From Bacteroidota bacterium (GTDB lineage Bacteria > Bacteroidota > Ignavibacteria > Ignavibacteriales > Melioribacteraceae): 64,000 bases of DNA. This document shows positions 36,212 through 45,387 of the stretch, piece by piece. The notes beneath the pieces were generated by a model. It was not told where the DNA came from and made no database searches. It was given only the letters and a program-made list of their open reading frames with translations. The stretch is taken from NCBI GenBank assembly GCA_023397505.1, contig JAEWUC010000003.1, forward strand, positions 124,001 to 188,000, read 5' to 3'. The stretch's first letter is position 1; every line of letters begins with the position of its first letter. Both the position numbers and the translations under genes were made by a program.

Positions 36212-36892
36212 ATGAAAGTTTACGCAATAATACCATCCGGGGGAATTGGAAAGCGGATCAACAATCCGCTCCCCAAACAATATATAAAATTCCACGGTAA
36301 AGAATTAATCGCATATACAATTTCTATTTTTCAAAATTGCAAATTGATTGATGAAATATTTATTGCATCCCAAAAGGAATATTTTCATCTAATAGAAAAA
36401 ATAAAGTATGAGTACGGATTCACAAAATTGACAAATATTGTTGAAGGCGGGAGTGAAAGACAATTTTCGGTTTTCAATGCAGTAAAATCCTTAAATGCAA
36501 ATAGTGACGATATAATATTAGTCCACGATGCAGTCCGTCCGCTTCTTCCGGAAAATATTTTAATTGATTCTATTAATTCTGCTATTGAATATGGTGCTTC
36601 TGTTGTTGCTATTAAAGCCAAGGATACTTTGATAAAAGGATATTCAACTGTTGAAAATTATGTAGACAGAAGTGAAATTTATTATGCACAGACTCCGCAA
36701 GTATTCAGATATGATATATTTCACAAAGCAATGCAAAAAACCGAAGCTGAAAATTTTATCGGTACAGATGAATCTATGCTGGTAAAAAAAGCGGGTTATG
36801 AAATAAAAATAGTTGAAGGTTCTTCTTTAAACTTTAAAATTACAACAGAAGACGATGCTAAAATTTTTGCAAAAATTTCCGATAATAAATAG
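36212..36892 (+). CDS. ispD: 2-C-methyl-D-erythritol 4-phosphate cytidylyltransferase
   Basis: A 226-residue MEP-pathway enzyme. The CTP-binding start IIPSGGIGKRINNPLPKQYI and the VHDAVRPLLPENIL motif are clear. Late motifs AQTPQVFRYDIF and GTDESMLVKKAG also match. One difference from the usual AAG/GxGxR start is the serine in PSGG, common in this family. A TAATTTTG element at 36165-36172 may drive it. Confidence 0.95.
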   Translation: MKVYAIIPSGGIGKRINNPLPKQYIKFHGKELIAYTISIFQNCKLIDEIFIASQKEYFHLIEKIKYEYGFTKLTNIVEGGSERQFSVFNAVKSLNANSDDIILVHDAVRPLLPENILIDSINSAIEYGASVVAIKAKDTLIKGYSTVENYVDRSEIYYAQTPQVFRYDIFHKAMQKTEAENFIGTDESMLVKKAGYEIKIVEGSSLNFKITTEDDAKIFAKISDNK

Positions 36893-36960
36893 GCAAATTG
36901 TATTAAATTGCAAACCAAATACAAACACTTTATGATTCATAATATAAATAGGTAATTAGT

Positions 36961-37623
36961 ATGCTGAATCTTCTCGTAGTTGTAATTTTATCGTATCTCG
37001 CCGGTTCAATTCCAAACAGTATTATTGTAGGTAAATTAGTTAAAGGAATAGATATTCGTGAACACGGAAGCGGTAATGCCGGTGGCACAAATGTATTTCG
37101 TGTACTCGGCTGGAAGTGGGGCGTCTCAGTTATTCTGCTTGATGCTTTAAAAGGTGCGTTAGCCGTAATCATTATTGCACGTTTATATCTCGACAATTTT
37201 CCGTTTACAAACGCAACTCCATTTGATGATTTTACACTTGTTCAAATTATTTGCGGTATATCTGCAGTCGTTGGACACATTTGGACTGTCTTTGCAGGTT
37301 TCCGAGGAGGCAAAGGTATTGCTACAGCTTTAGGATTTTTATTAATGCTCATTACAATTGACATGCTTTTAGCTCTTGTTGTGTTTACATTAACTGTTAC
37401 AATATCGCGTTACATCTCGCTCGGTTCCATCCTTGCGGCAGTTTCAATTCCGTTAATTCTTATTGTTAGGGAAAATATTTTTAATGTTGATATTCCAGGT
37501 TATCATACTTTACTTCCGTTTATAACAGCGCTTGTTTTGTTGGTGATTTATACTCATCGTAAAAATATTGCCAGGTTGATGAATGGAAGTGAAAGCAAAA
37601 TATCTTTTGTTAAAAAGAAATAA
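36961..37623 (+). CDS. plsY: Acyl-phosphate:glycerol-3-phosphate acyltransferase
   Basis: A 220-residue integral membrane enzyme making lysophosphatidic acid. Motif 1 is YLAGSIPNSIIVGKL, motif 2 EHGSGNAGGTNVFRVLGWKWG, and motif 3 FRGGKGIATALGF. About six membrane segments. The neighbour gpsA supplies its glycerol 3-phosphate substrate. Confidence 0.96.
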   Translation: MLNLLVVVILSYLAGSIPNSIIVGKLVKGIDIREHGSGNAGGTNVFRVLGWKWGVSVILLDALKGALAVIIIARLYLDNFPFTNATPFDDFTLVQIICGISAVVGHIWTVFAGFRGGKGIATALGFLLMLITIDMLLALVVFTLTVTISRYISLGSILAAVSIPLILIVRENIFNVDIPGYHTLLPFITALVLLVIYTHRKNIARLMNGSESKISFVKKK

Positions 37624-37643
37624 GTTCTAAAATTCGTGTTCAG

Positions 37644-37680
37644 TGCTCTTGATCTTATTTTATGAACAAGATAAAGAGCA
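37644..37680. repeat. Imperfect hairpin between plsY and gpsA
   Basis: TGCTCTTGATCTT and AAGATAAAGAGCA pair over 12 of 13 positions with an 11-base loop. No T-run follows. It may be a processing or stability element between two co-directional genes. Confidence 0.4.
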
Positions 37681-37728
37681 GGATTATTAACCATTCAATC
37701 CTCGTATAAATATTCTAAAAGGTAACAG

Positions 37729-38730
37729 ATGAAAATATCTGTCCTCGGAGCCGGCGGCTGGGGTACTACATTAGCAATTCTATTATTCCATAACGGCCAC
37801 GATGTTACTCTTTGGGAGTATAACAGATCATACGCAAAAAAATTAGATCGTTCACGCGAAAATAAAATTTTACTGCCCGGAATAAAGATTCCAAAAGAAA
37901 TAAAGATCACTCATTCCCTGGAAGAAAGCTGCGCCAAAAAACACTTGATTGTTCTCGCAATCCCTTCGCAATTTATACGCGGAGTTCTCTCTCATATTAA
38001 AAAATACGATTACGAGAATACAACATTTGTAAGTGTTGCAAAAGGGATTGAGAAAGAGACTCTGCTTACTGTTTCTCAAATCATCCGGGATGAAATTAAA
38101 GACATTTCCCTTTCGCAAATTGGTGTGCTTTCAGGTCCAAGTCATGCAGAAGAAGTTGCAAAAAAAATACCGACTGCAGTTGTTGCTGCTTCACGAGATG
38201 AATTTACCGCGAAACAAATTCAATCAGCTTTTATCACTTCATATTTTAGAGTTTATACAACCACAGATTTACTTGGCGTTGAATACGGCGGTGCATTGAA
38301 AAATGTAATAGCAATAGGCGCAGGTATTGTTGATGGCGCAAAATTCGGCGATAATACCAAGGCGGCAATCATGACGCGCGGCATTACTGAAATATCACGC
38401 CTGGGCATCGAACTCGGCGCACGTCCCGAAACTTTCTCCGGTTTATCCGGTATGGGCGATTTGATTGTTACATGTATGAGCAAACATAGCCGCAACAGGT
38501 TTGTTGGTGAAGAAATCGGAAAAGGAAAAAAATTAAAGGTAGTTTTAAAATCGATGCAAATGGTTGCCGAAGGTGTTGAAACAAGCCGTTCGGTTTTTCA
38601 ACTGGCGGAAAAACATAAAGTTCAGGTTCCTATTTGCAAAGCTGTTTATAATATTCTTTTTGAAGAAAAAGACCCCGTTAAAGCCACTTATGAATTAATG
38701 ACCCGCGATATGAAACCGGAAGCAGAATAG
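37729..38730 (+). CDS. gpsA: NAD(P)-dependent glycerol-3-phosphate dehydrogenase
   Basis: A 333-residue enzyme reducing dihydroxyacetone phosphate to sn-glycerol 3-phosphate. The nucleotide fold starts VLGAGGWGTTLAILL. GVLSGPSHAEEV, the substrate lysine in YGGALKNVIAIGAGI, and LSGMGDLIVTCMSKHSRNR are present. Normal length. Confidence 0.97.
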   Translation: MKISVLGAGGWGTTLAILLFHNGHDVTLWEYNRSYAKKLDRSRENKILLPGIKIPKEIKITHSLEESCAKKHLIVLAIPSQFIRGVLSHIKKYDYENTTFVSVAKGIEKETLLTVSQIIRDEIKDISLSQIGVLSGPSHAEEVAKKIPTAVVAASRDEFTAKQIQSAFITSYFRVYTTTDLLGVEYGGALKNVIAIGAGIVDGAKFGDNTKAAIMTRGITEISRLGIELGARPETFSGLSGMGDLIVTCMSKHSRNRFVGEEIGKGKKLKVVLKSMQMVAEGVETSRSVFQLAEKHKVQVPICKAVYNILFEEKDPVKATYELMTRDMKPEAE

Positions 38731-38855
38731 TTCTGGATGCTGGTTCCTAGATACTTGAATTTAGATTTCTTTCATAAAGAATCCTATATCGTATATTCCA
38801 ACAAATTTAATTTTTTAATTATATTCTCTTCGATTTTTTCATTTATGTGATTTTA

Positions 38856-39635
38856 ATGCACTCTAATAGCACAATATCTTTTGATTATGGCTTCTTTAAA
38901 AAAATCATTTCTTACTTAAAAATGAATTTTTCAATTTATACTTTCACCGGGGTATTAGATATTCTTCAAGAAAAAACAACGAAACCAATTGTTCTTTTGC
39001 GGCACGATATTGACTTAGATCTCAATTATGCCCATAAAATGGCCATGATTGAAGTTGAAGAAAATGTGCAATCATGTTATATGATAATGACTAACTCGCC
39101 CTTTTATTCAATAAACGACCCGGATTCCAAATCAATTATTCATAAATTAATCTCAAACGGACATGAAATTGGTTTGCATTATGATTTTGATGATTATTTG
39201 TTAAGAAATAAACATATAACTATAGATAATATGAATGAGAATATACTATCAGCATTCTCCAAACTTGAAGATGTAATCGGTACTGAAGTAAAATCCATAT
39301 CTTTTCATAGACCAATGCAGCAGTTCTTGAACGGGCCATTAACTATTTTAGGTCGGACAAATGCTTATTCTGCAGAATTGATGAAATGGTATCTTTCGGA
39401 TTCAAAAGGAAACTGGCGTGAAGGCAATCCCCTAATTGCCATGCAGACAATTAAAAATAATATCTTGCAATTATTGATTCATCCAATTTGGTGGAATGAT
39501 TTTTCCATGAATGCAGGTGAAAGATTGCAATACTTCTTTGAAGAAAAGACAAAATTTTTATCTATTGATGAAAGAACGCTTTTTGACAACACATTAGCAT
39601 CTTATCTTTCAATTAAAAGAAGCGAGAGAAAATAA
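38856..39635 (+). CDS. Polysaccharide deacetylase-like protein
   Basis: About 259 residues from the ATG at 38856 (a GTG at 38847 is also in frame). The motifs LLRHDIDLDLNYAH and NGHEIGLHYDFDDYL resemble the HDxD and HxxxH metal motifs of NodB-like deacetylases, with SFHRPMQ and LLIHPIWWN later. It is a divergent, cytoplasmic-looking member with no signal peptide. It may act on an intracellular sugar precursor. It ends 3 bases before a methyltransferase gene, likely its partner. Confidence 0.7.
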   Translation: MHSNSTISFDYGFFKKIISYLKMNFSIYTFTGVLDILQEKTTKPIVLLRHDIDLDLNYAHKMAMIEVEENVQSCYMIMTNSPFYSINDPDSKSIIHKLISNGHEIGLHYDFDDYLLRNKHITIDNMNENILSAFSKLEDVIGTEVKSISFHRPMQQFLNGPLTILGRTNAYSAELMKWYLSDSKGNWREGNPLIAMQTIKNNILQLLIHPIWWNDFSMNAGERLQYFFEEKTKFLSIDERTLFDNTLASYLSIKRSERK

Positions 39636-39638
39636 TTT

Positions 39639-40418
39639 ATGGGTGTTATAGGAAAATTTGATACTGATTCCAAAGCATTAATTAGCAGAATTAACGCACA
39701 CGAGAAATTCGGTTCGAAGGATATTAATGAATGGATTTTTAAATGTCTTGAACTGTCTGACGGTATGAATGTGATAGATATTGGATGTGGAACCGGTAAA
39801 CAGTCTATTCCCATGGCCGAAATTGTGGGAACTTCGGGAGATATTTTATCAGTTGATATTTCAATTGATTCATTGAATATTTTATCTAAAGAAGCATCAA
39901 AGATGAATCTTGAAAAGAGAATCAATCTCTTACAATGCAATCTTGATAATTTGAACGATCACCTTGGACAAAACAAATATGACCGGGTACTTGCATCTTT
40001 TTCAATTTATTATTCTCAAAATCCTAAAAAGATTTTCGAAACCATAAATGCTACATTAAAACAAAACGGCATTTTTTTCTTTTGTGGACCTTCCTTTCAA
40101 AACAATATAGAATTAAAAGAATTTGTTGCCGGAATTAAAAGAACAACAGTTGAACATTCCAGTACCGGATCATGTTTTATGGAAAAGACAGGGCAGGTAT
40201 TGGCCAATGATATTTTTGATAAGACGAATATTCTTCTTTTTGAAAATCCACTTCAATTTGATTCCCCCGATTCACTTTATTCATATTGGAGTTCACACAA
40301 TTTTTATGAACCGAGTATAGATGATGTTTTCAAATCTACCGCTGTTGAATATTTTAAATCAAATAAATGCTTTACAACAAACAAAAGAGTCCTGGGAGTT
40401 AAATCGGTAAAGCAATAA
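39639..40418 (+). CDS. SAM-dependent class I methyltransferase
   Basis: A 259-residue protein with the SAM-binding motif NVIDIGCGTGKQSIPMAEIVG (motif I) and DRVLASFSIYYSQNPKKIF (motif IV region). It is co-transcribed with the deacetylase-like gene. The pair interrupts an otherwise housekeeping region and probably modifies a surface glycan or a small metabolite. No specific substrate can be assigned. Confidence 0.8.
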   Translation: MGVIGKFDTDSKALISRINAHEKFGSKDINEWIFKCLELSDGMNVIDIGCGTGKQSIPMAEIVGTSGDILSVDISIDSLNILSKEASKMNLEKRINLLQCNLDNLNDHLGQNKYDRVLASFSIYYSQNPKKIFETINATLKQNGIFFFCGPSFQNNIELKEFVAGIKRTTVEHSSTGSCFMEKTGQVLANDIFDKTNILLFENPLQFDSPDSLYSYWSSHNFYEPSIDDVFKSTAVEYFKSNKCFTTNKRVLGVKSVKQ

Positions 40419-40488
40419 GTGATTTTTCCATGTTTCAACTCTATTTCATTTTTGATTATATTTAGCACCAAACATTTCAAATTGAAAA

Positions 40489-42666
40489 ATGCCCGATAAT
40501 CTTTCCACATCAGTTCAGTTTTTAAAATCCGTTGGACCAAAACGTGCGGAGGCATTTTCTAAAATCGGTATAAGAAACATCCGCGACCTGTTATTCTACT
40601 TCCCCGCAAAATATCTCGACCGTTCTACAATACTTAACTGCGTTAAAGTTGTGCAATTTGCCCGCAACGGTTACGACGGAGAAGTTACGATTATCGGTGA
40701 AGTTACTAAAAAAGAACTAATCCGCTACGGAAAAAAGCAAATATTCAAAGTGAGCATGAAAGATTCCTCAGGATATTTTGAATGTATCTGGTTCCAGGGC
40801 GCAAAATATTTTAAAGATGTATTCAATGAAGGAAATCATTTTGCAATTTCCGCTAAACCGGTTTTAACAAAATACGGGCATCTTCAATTTGTTCATCCCG
40901 ATTTTGACAAGCTTGCTGAAAAAGAGTCCACCGATTTTATGAATACGGGAAAAATAATCCCCTTCTATCGGGTGCCAAAGGAACTTCGCTCAGCTAATCT
41001 CGGTGATTTTAGTTTAAGAAGAATTATCCATCAAGCAGTTGAAGCTTATGCAAAAGACATTCCGGAAACTCTGCCCGAATATTTGATTAAAGGGAAAAAA
41101 CTTTTATTGCTGAATGATACTATACAACGAATGCATTTCCCACCTGATATGGAATCGATAGAGACGGCTAAGAAACGTTTGAAATTTGAGGAGCTGTTTT
41201 ATTTCGAATGTCTTGTAGCAATCCGAAAACATTTGTTCAAAGAGAAGAAAAAAGGGATTTCCTATTCGGTGAAAGCAGAGCCGCTAAAAAAATTGTTGGC
41301 TGCTCTCCCATTCAAATTGACTAAGGCACAATTAAATGTTTTGGGCGAGATTCGAAAAGACTTGGAAAGCGGATCACCGATGAATCGTTTACTTCAAGGA
41401 GATGTTGGTAGCGGGAAAACTATCGTAGCTTTAATAGCAATGTTAATTGTAGTTTCTAACGGGTATCAATCTATTCTGATGGCGCCGACTGAAATTTTAG
41501 CTGATCAACATTTTAAAAGAATTTCAAAACAAGTTGAATCGCTTGGAATTAAAACAGTCGTTCTAATCGGCGGACAAAAAAAATCGGAAAGGGAAATCAT
41601 ACTGAATGGAATAAAAAATGGCGATGCGCAAATAATTATAGGAACTCACGCTTTGATCGAACAGAGTGTTGAGTTTTTCAAACCCGGTATCATTGTAATA
41701 GATGAGCAGCACCGTTTTGGCGTTGAACAGCGTTCCGAATTAATAGCTAAAGGATATCAACCCGATGTATTGATAATGACCGCCACTCCAATTCCCCGTA
41801 CGCTTTCGATGACTCTCTACGGCGATCTTGATATCTCAATCATCGATGAAATGCCGGTAAATAGAAAACCCATCAAAACGGTTTTACGAGGCGAGAATAA
41901 ATTAAACGATGTTTACGGTTTCATTATAGATAAGGCCAAAGATGGTTATCAAACATTTTTAGTCTACCCTCTTGTTGAGGTTTCCGAAAAACTTGAACTG
42001 AAAGCAGCACAAGAATATTTCATCACACTGAAAGAAACACATCTAAATAATCTCCGTGTTGGATTGATTCATGGCAAAATGAAATGGCAGGAAAAAGAAA
42101 ATGTAATGATAGATTTTGCGCAGTATAAATACGATGTGCTCGTTTCGACCACTGTTATTGAGGTCGGAATTGATATACCCGGCGCAAACATTATTGTTAT
42201 TAACGATGCATACCGCTTCGGGCTTTCTCAGCTTCATCAATTGCGCGGACGTGTAGGGCGTAATGACAAACAGGCTTATTGTATTTTAATAACTCCGGAT
42301 GACTTAGCAGTTAAGTCCAATCGTTACAATTATGATTTCGAATATTTATCATCCGAGCAAATAGAAAAGCACAAAGCTATTATAAGATTGAATGCAATGT
42401 TGAAACACAGCAACGGTTTCGAACTTGCCGAAATTGATTTTAAATTACGCGGACCCGGCGATATATTCGGGACAAAACAAAGCGGCCTACCCGAATTAAA
42501 ATATTCCGATATCATTGAAGACGCCGAGATATTAATTGACGCTAAAGAAACTGCTTTTAATATTATAGATGATGACCCGTGGTTAAAAAAAGAAATCAAC
42601 GTCGTTGTAAAAAAATATCTTTCGGAAAATTATTCTCATCACATTCATCTTTCAAATGTCGGTTAG
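40489..42666 (+). CDS. recG: ATP-dependent DNA helicase RecG
   Basis: A 725-residue branch-migrating helicase. N-terminal wedge/OB domain (FLKSVGPKRAEAFSKIGI), Walker A LLQGDVGSGKTIVALIA, Walker B IDEQHRFGVEQR, and motif VI QLRGRVGRNDKQAYC are all present. The C-terminal ELAEIDFKLRGPGDIFGTKQSG is characteristic. Normal length. Confidence 0.97.
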   Translation: MPDNLSTSVQFLKSVGPKRAEAFSKIGIRNIRDLLFYFPAKYLDRSTILNCVKVVQFARNGYDGEVTIIGEVTKKELIRYGKKQIFKVSMKDSSGYFECIWFQGAKYFKDVFNEGNHFAISAKPVLTKYGHLQFVHPDFDKLAEKESTDFMNTGKIIPFYRVPKELRSANLGDFSLRRIIHQAVEAYAKDIPETLPEYLIKGKKLLLLNDTIQRMHFPPDMESIETAKKRLKFEELFYFECLVAIRKHLFKEKKKGISYSVKAEPLKKLLAALPFKLTKAQLNVLGEIRKDLESGSPMNRLLQGDVGSGKTIVALIAMLIVVSNGYQSILMAPTEILADQHFKRISKQVESLGIKTVVLIGGQKKSEREIILNGIKNGDAQIIIGTHALIEQSVEFFKPGIIVIDEQHRFGVEQRSELIAKGYQPDVLIMTATPIPRTLSMTLYGDLDISIIDEMPVNRKPIKTVLRGENKLNDVYGFIIDKAKDGYQTFLVYPLVEVSEKLELKAAQEYFITLKETHLNNLRVGLIHGKMKWQEKENVMIDFAQYKYDVLVSTTVIEVGIDIPGANIIVINDAYRFGLSQLHQLRGRVGRNDKQAYCILITPDDLAVKSNRYNYDFEYLSSEQIEKHKAIIRLNAMLKHSNGFELAEIDFKLRGPGDIFGTKQSGLPELKYSDIIEDAEILIDAKETAFNIIDDDPWLKKEINVVVKKYLSENYSHHIHLSNVG

Positions 42667-42789
42667 CCAAAAATATTTTCCATTCTCACTTCCATCATCA
42701 GAATCACACACACAAAAAATATTTTCACTTTTTCTTGAAAAAAAATTTTAAATGAGTATATTGGTAACAAACAATTAAAAGGAATTTGT

Positions 42790-43866
42790 ATCAGTTCCTC
42801 TATACCAAATAAAAAATTAAAAGTAGCGCTTACATATAACGTTAAACCTGAAGAAATTATTTCTTCGGACCGCACACCTCTCACTCTTCATCAAAACTCA
42901 CCAACAAATTTTAACGATACTTATGCCGAGTGGGATACAATTGAAACCATCAACGCGATCAAAGATGCATTAGAACTTTTTCACGACGTAACGATGATTG
43001 AAGCCAACGAAGGCGCATACGAAAAACTAAGAAGTGAAAAACCTGAACTTGTTTTTAATTTTGCAGAGTGCGCTTTCGGCATAAGTAGAGAGGCGCAAAT
43101 TCCTGCGATGCTTGACATGCTGCAGATTCCATACACAGGTTCCGATCCGCTGACTCTTACAACTTGTCTCGATAAAGCCCGCACCAAGGAAGTATTATCA
43201 TACTATAATATTCCCAACGCAAAATTTCTTTTAGTGCAGTCAATTGGGGACCTCGATTTTTTCGACCTCACATTTCCTGTGATGATGAAACCCGTTGCCG
43301 AAGGTTCAGGCAAAGGTATTTTTAATTCTTCATTCGTTAACAACCCAAATGATTTGCGCGAACGGCTTGAAGCCAATCTTGAAACTTATAAACAACCGTT
43401 TATTATTGAAGAATATCTACCCGGAAGAGAATTTACGGTTGCCTTGCTCGGAAACAATAATGAATTAGAAGTACTTCCGATTGTTGAAATTAATTTTAAC
43501 GAGCTCCCGGAAGGATTAATACCAATTTATTCGTTCGAGGCAAAATGGGTAGCCGATACACGCGCTAATCCTCTTGATATTTTTACGTGCCCGGCAAAAA
43601 TCGACAAAACACTTGAAGAAAAAATTAAAGACATCGCAATTAGAACTTTCAAAACATTGCGTTGTAGAGATTGGAGTCGTATAGATATTCGGCTCGATGC
43701 AAACGGCGAACCAAATATTATTGAGATAAACCCGATTCCAGGCGTACTTCCCGATCCGTCCGATAATTCATGCTTCCCAAAAGCGGCGCGAGCGGCTGGA
43801 ATTTCATATGAAGAACTTATTAACAAGGTTTTACTATCTGCTGCCAAAAGATATAATCTATTATGA
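42790..43866 (+). CDS. ATP-grasp ligase, D-Ala-D-Ala ligase-like (first of a tandem pair); non-ATG start
   Basis: The first in-frame ATG is at 42994. Clear coding sequence (KLKVALTYNVKPEEIIS and onward) extends upstream, and no ATG, GTG or TTG exists in that frame. GGA at 42781-42783 is six bases before an ATC codon at 42790, giving 358 residues, which matches the 352-residue paralogue that follows. ATP-grasp motifs: PVMMKPVAEGSGKGI, FIIEEYLPGREF, RIDIRLD and NIIEINPIPGVLPD. The N-terminus lacks the GGxSxE motif of true Ddl, so the substrate is probably not D-alanine. Four-base overlap with the next gene. Confidence 0.75.
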   Translation: MSSSIPNKKLKVALTYNVKPEEIISSDRTPLTLHQNSPTNFNDTYAEWDTIETINAIKDALELFHDVTMIEANEGAYEKLRSEKPELVFNFAECAFGISREAQIPAMLDMLQIPYTGSDPLTLTTCLDKARTKEVLSYYNIPNAKFLLVQSIGDLDFFDLTFPVMMKPVAEGSGKGIFNSSFVNNPNDLRERLEANLETYKQPFIIEEYLPGREFTVALLGNNNELEVLPIVEINFNELPEGLIPIYSFEAKWVADTRANPLDIFTCPAKIDKTLEEKIKDIAIRTFKTLRCRDWSRIDIRLDANGEPNIIEINPIPGVLPDPSDNSCFPKAARAAGISYEELINKVLLSAAKRYNLL

Positions 43867-44921
43867 AGTATGAACAAAAAATATTGATATGCTTTAACGA
43901 ACCAACCCGTTATTATAATAATTATATCGGTAAGGATATTTCCGATGCGAAAGACGATGTTGATCTTTCCGAAAGAGAATTCCTTCAACAAATTGCCAAT
44001 ATCAAAAAAGTTTTAGAAAAAAAATACATCAGCGTAGAAACTTATGCAGTTAACAGCGATATACGTGCAGCTATCAAAAGGTTTTTGAATTACTCTCCCG
44101 ATGTTATTCTGAATTTTGTAGAGTCGGTTGAAGGTAATTCAAATCTTGAAAGTTATGTTGCCGGTTTGTATGAACTGCTGGAAATTCCGTACACAGGCAA
44201 CAACATGATTTGCCTCGGGAACTGTTTAAGCAAGGCGCGAACAAAACAAATTTTACAATCACACGGAATTAGAACTCCCAAACATTACATTGCTGCGTTC
44301 AACCACATTCCGACTCGCGAAGAACTATCCCTTAAGTTCCCTGCGATTCTCAAATTAGCCAAAGAAGACGCCAGCATTGGTATATCAGAATTTTCCGTTG
44401 TCAACAATTACGAAGCCCTAAGTCAACGTCTCGAATATCTCTTCTCAAATTATAAACAGGATGTTATTATAGAAGAATACATCGAAGGAAGAGAATTAAA
44501 CGTTGCAATACTCGGCGATAAAATTTTGCCCATATCGGAAATCCGCTTCGACGGATTGCCCGATGAATTACCGAAGATCATTACATATGAAGCGAAATGG
44601 TCTCCGGAGAGTGTTTATTACAAAAACACTGTGCCTACATGCCCCGCTCCTCTCGATGATTTGTTAAAAGAAAAAATCGAAAAGATGGCAAAAGAAGCGT
44701 TCGACGCGCTCGACTGCCGCGATTACGCCCGCGTTGATATACGTTTGAACGCAAAAAATATTCCTTATGTAATTGAAGTAAATCCTAATCCGGATATTTC
44801 ACCGGATGCGGGTTTCATTCGTTCGGCCGGAACAGCGGGTATTTCTTACGAAGAAGTTTTGTACAAATTAACAAACATGGCATTAACAAGAAGACAATAT
44901 GATACGCAAGCTGCAATCTGA
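43863..44921 (+). CDS. ATP-grasp ligase, D-Ala-D-Ala ligase-like (second of a tandem pair)
   Basis: A 352-residue paralogue of the preceding protein. Shared blocks include LEIPYTGNNMICLGNCLSKA, IIEEYIEGRELNVAILG, YEAKWSPES, ARVDIRLNAKNIPYVIEVNP and the end GISYEEVLYKL. ATP- and Mg-binding residues are intact. It overlaps the first ligase by four bases and the acetyltransferase by 23, so all are one transcript. It probably forms an amide bond to an amino acid or peptide made by this operon. Substrate is unknown. Confidence 0.8.
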   Translation: MKYEQKILICFNEPTRYYNNYIGKDISDAKDDVDLSEREFLQQIANIKKVLEKKYISVETYAVNSDIRAAIKRFLNYSPDVILNFVESVEGNSNLESYVAGLYELLEIPYTGNNMICLGNCLSKARTKQILQSHGIRTPKHYIAAFNHIPTREELSLKFPAILKLAKEDASIGISEFSVVNNYEALSQRLEYLFSNYKQDVIIEEYIEGRELNVAILGDKILPISEIRFDGLPDELPKIITYEAKWSPESVYYKNTVPTCPAPLDDLLKEKIEKMAKEAFDALDCRDYARVDIRLNAKNIPYVIEVNPNPDISPDAGFIRSAGTAGISYEEVLYKLTNMALTRRQYDTQAAI

Positions 44922-45369
44922 AGATAGAGCACAACTTGTTTCAATTGTCGAGGGCATTGACAATTTTAGCAGTGAGGAAAAAACGGTTGCAATCGAATTG
45001 ATTGACGAAGCAATCGCAAATCCTAATCACGAGTATTATAATGTTTACGTTTTCGTAAACGACGGAAAAATTTTGGGCTACCATTGCGTTGGTAAAAGAG
45101 CCCTTACAGACGGCGTGTATGATCTTTACTGGATTGTTGTCGGTCCGAATTCTCAAAACATGGGTATTGGTAAAAAGCTGCTCGATCATGTTGAAGAATT
45201 CGTAAAAGAAAAAAACGGCAGATGGATACTTGCCGAAACATCATCCAAAGAAGATTATAACGCTACAAGAAATTTTTATTTCAGGAATAAATATTCAATA
45301 GTTTCTGAGATAAAAGATTTTTATAAGGTCAAAGACGACTTAATAGTATTTGGCAAATACATAAAATAA
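44899..45369 (+). CDS. GNAT-family N-acetyltransferase
   Basis: A 156-residue GNAT protein with an acetyl-CoA site in VVGPNSQNMGIGKKLLDHVEEF and the late NATRNFYFRNKYSIVSEI. It lies between the ligase pair and the aminomutase. In the known AblA/AblB system, a lysine 2,3-aminomutase partners with an acetyltransferase to make N-epsilon-acetyl-beta-lysine, but AblB is much longer. A similar acetylation step is therefore possible but not shown. Confidence 0.85.
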   Translation: MIRKLQSEDRAQLVSIVEGIDNFSSEEKTVAIELIDEAIANPNHEYYNVYVFVNDGKILGYHCVGKRALTDGVYDLYWIVVGPNSQNMGIGKKLLDHVEEFVKEKNGRWILAETSSKEDYNATRNFYFRNKYSIVSEIKDFYKVKDDLIVFGKYIK

Positions 45370-45387
45370 AATATAAAGGGCACAGCC

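Noticed and set aside
42790..44921. Assigning the two ATP-grasp proteins as D-alanine--D-alanine ligases (ddl)
   Set aside because: Both lack the N-terminal GGxSxE motif of Ddl, they occur as a tandem pair with an aminomutase, and no cell-wall genes are nearby.
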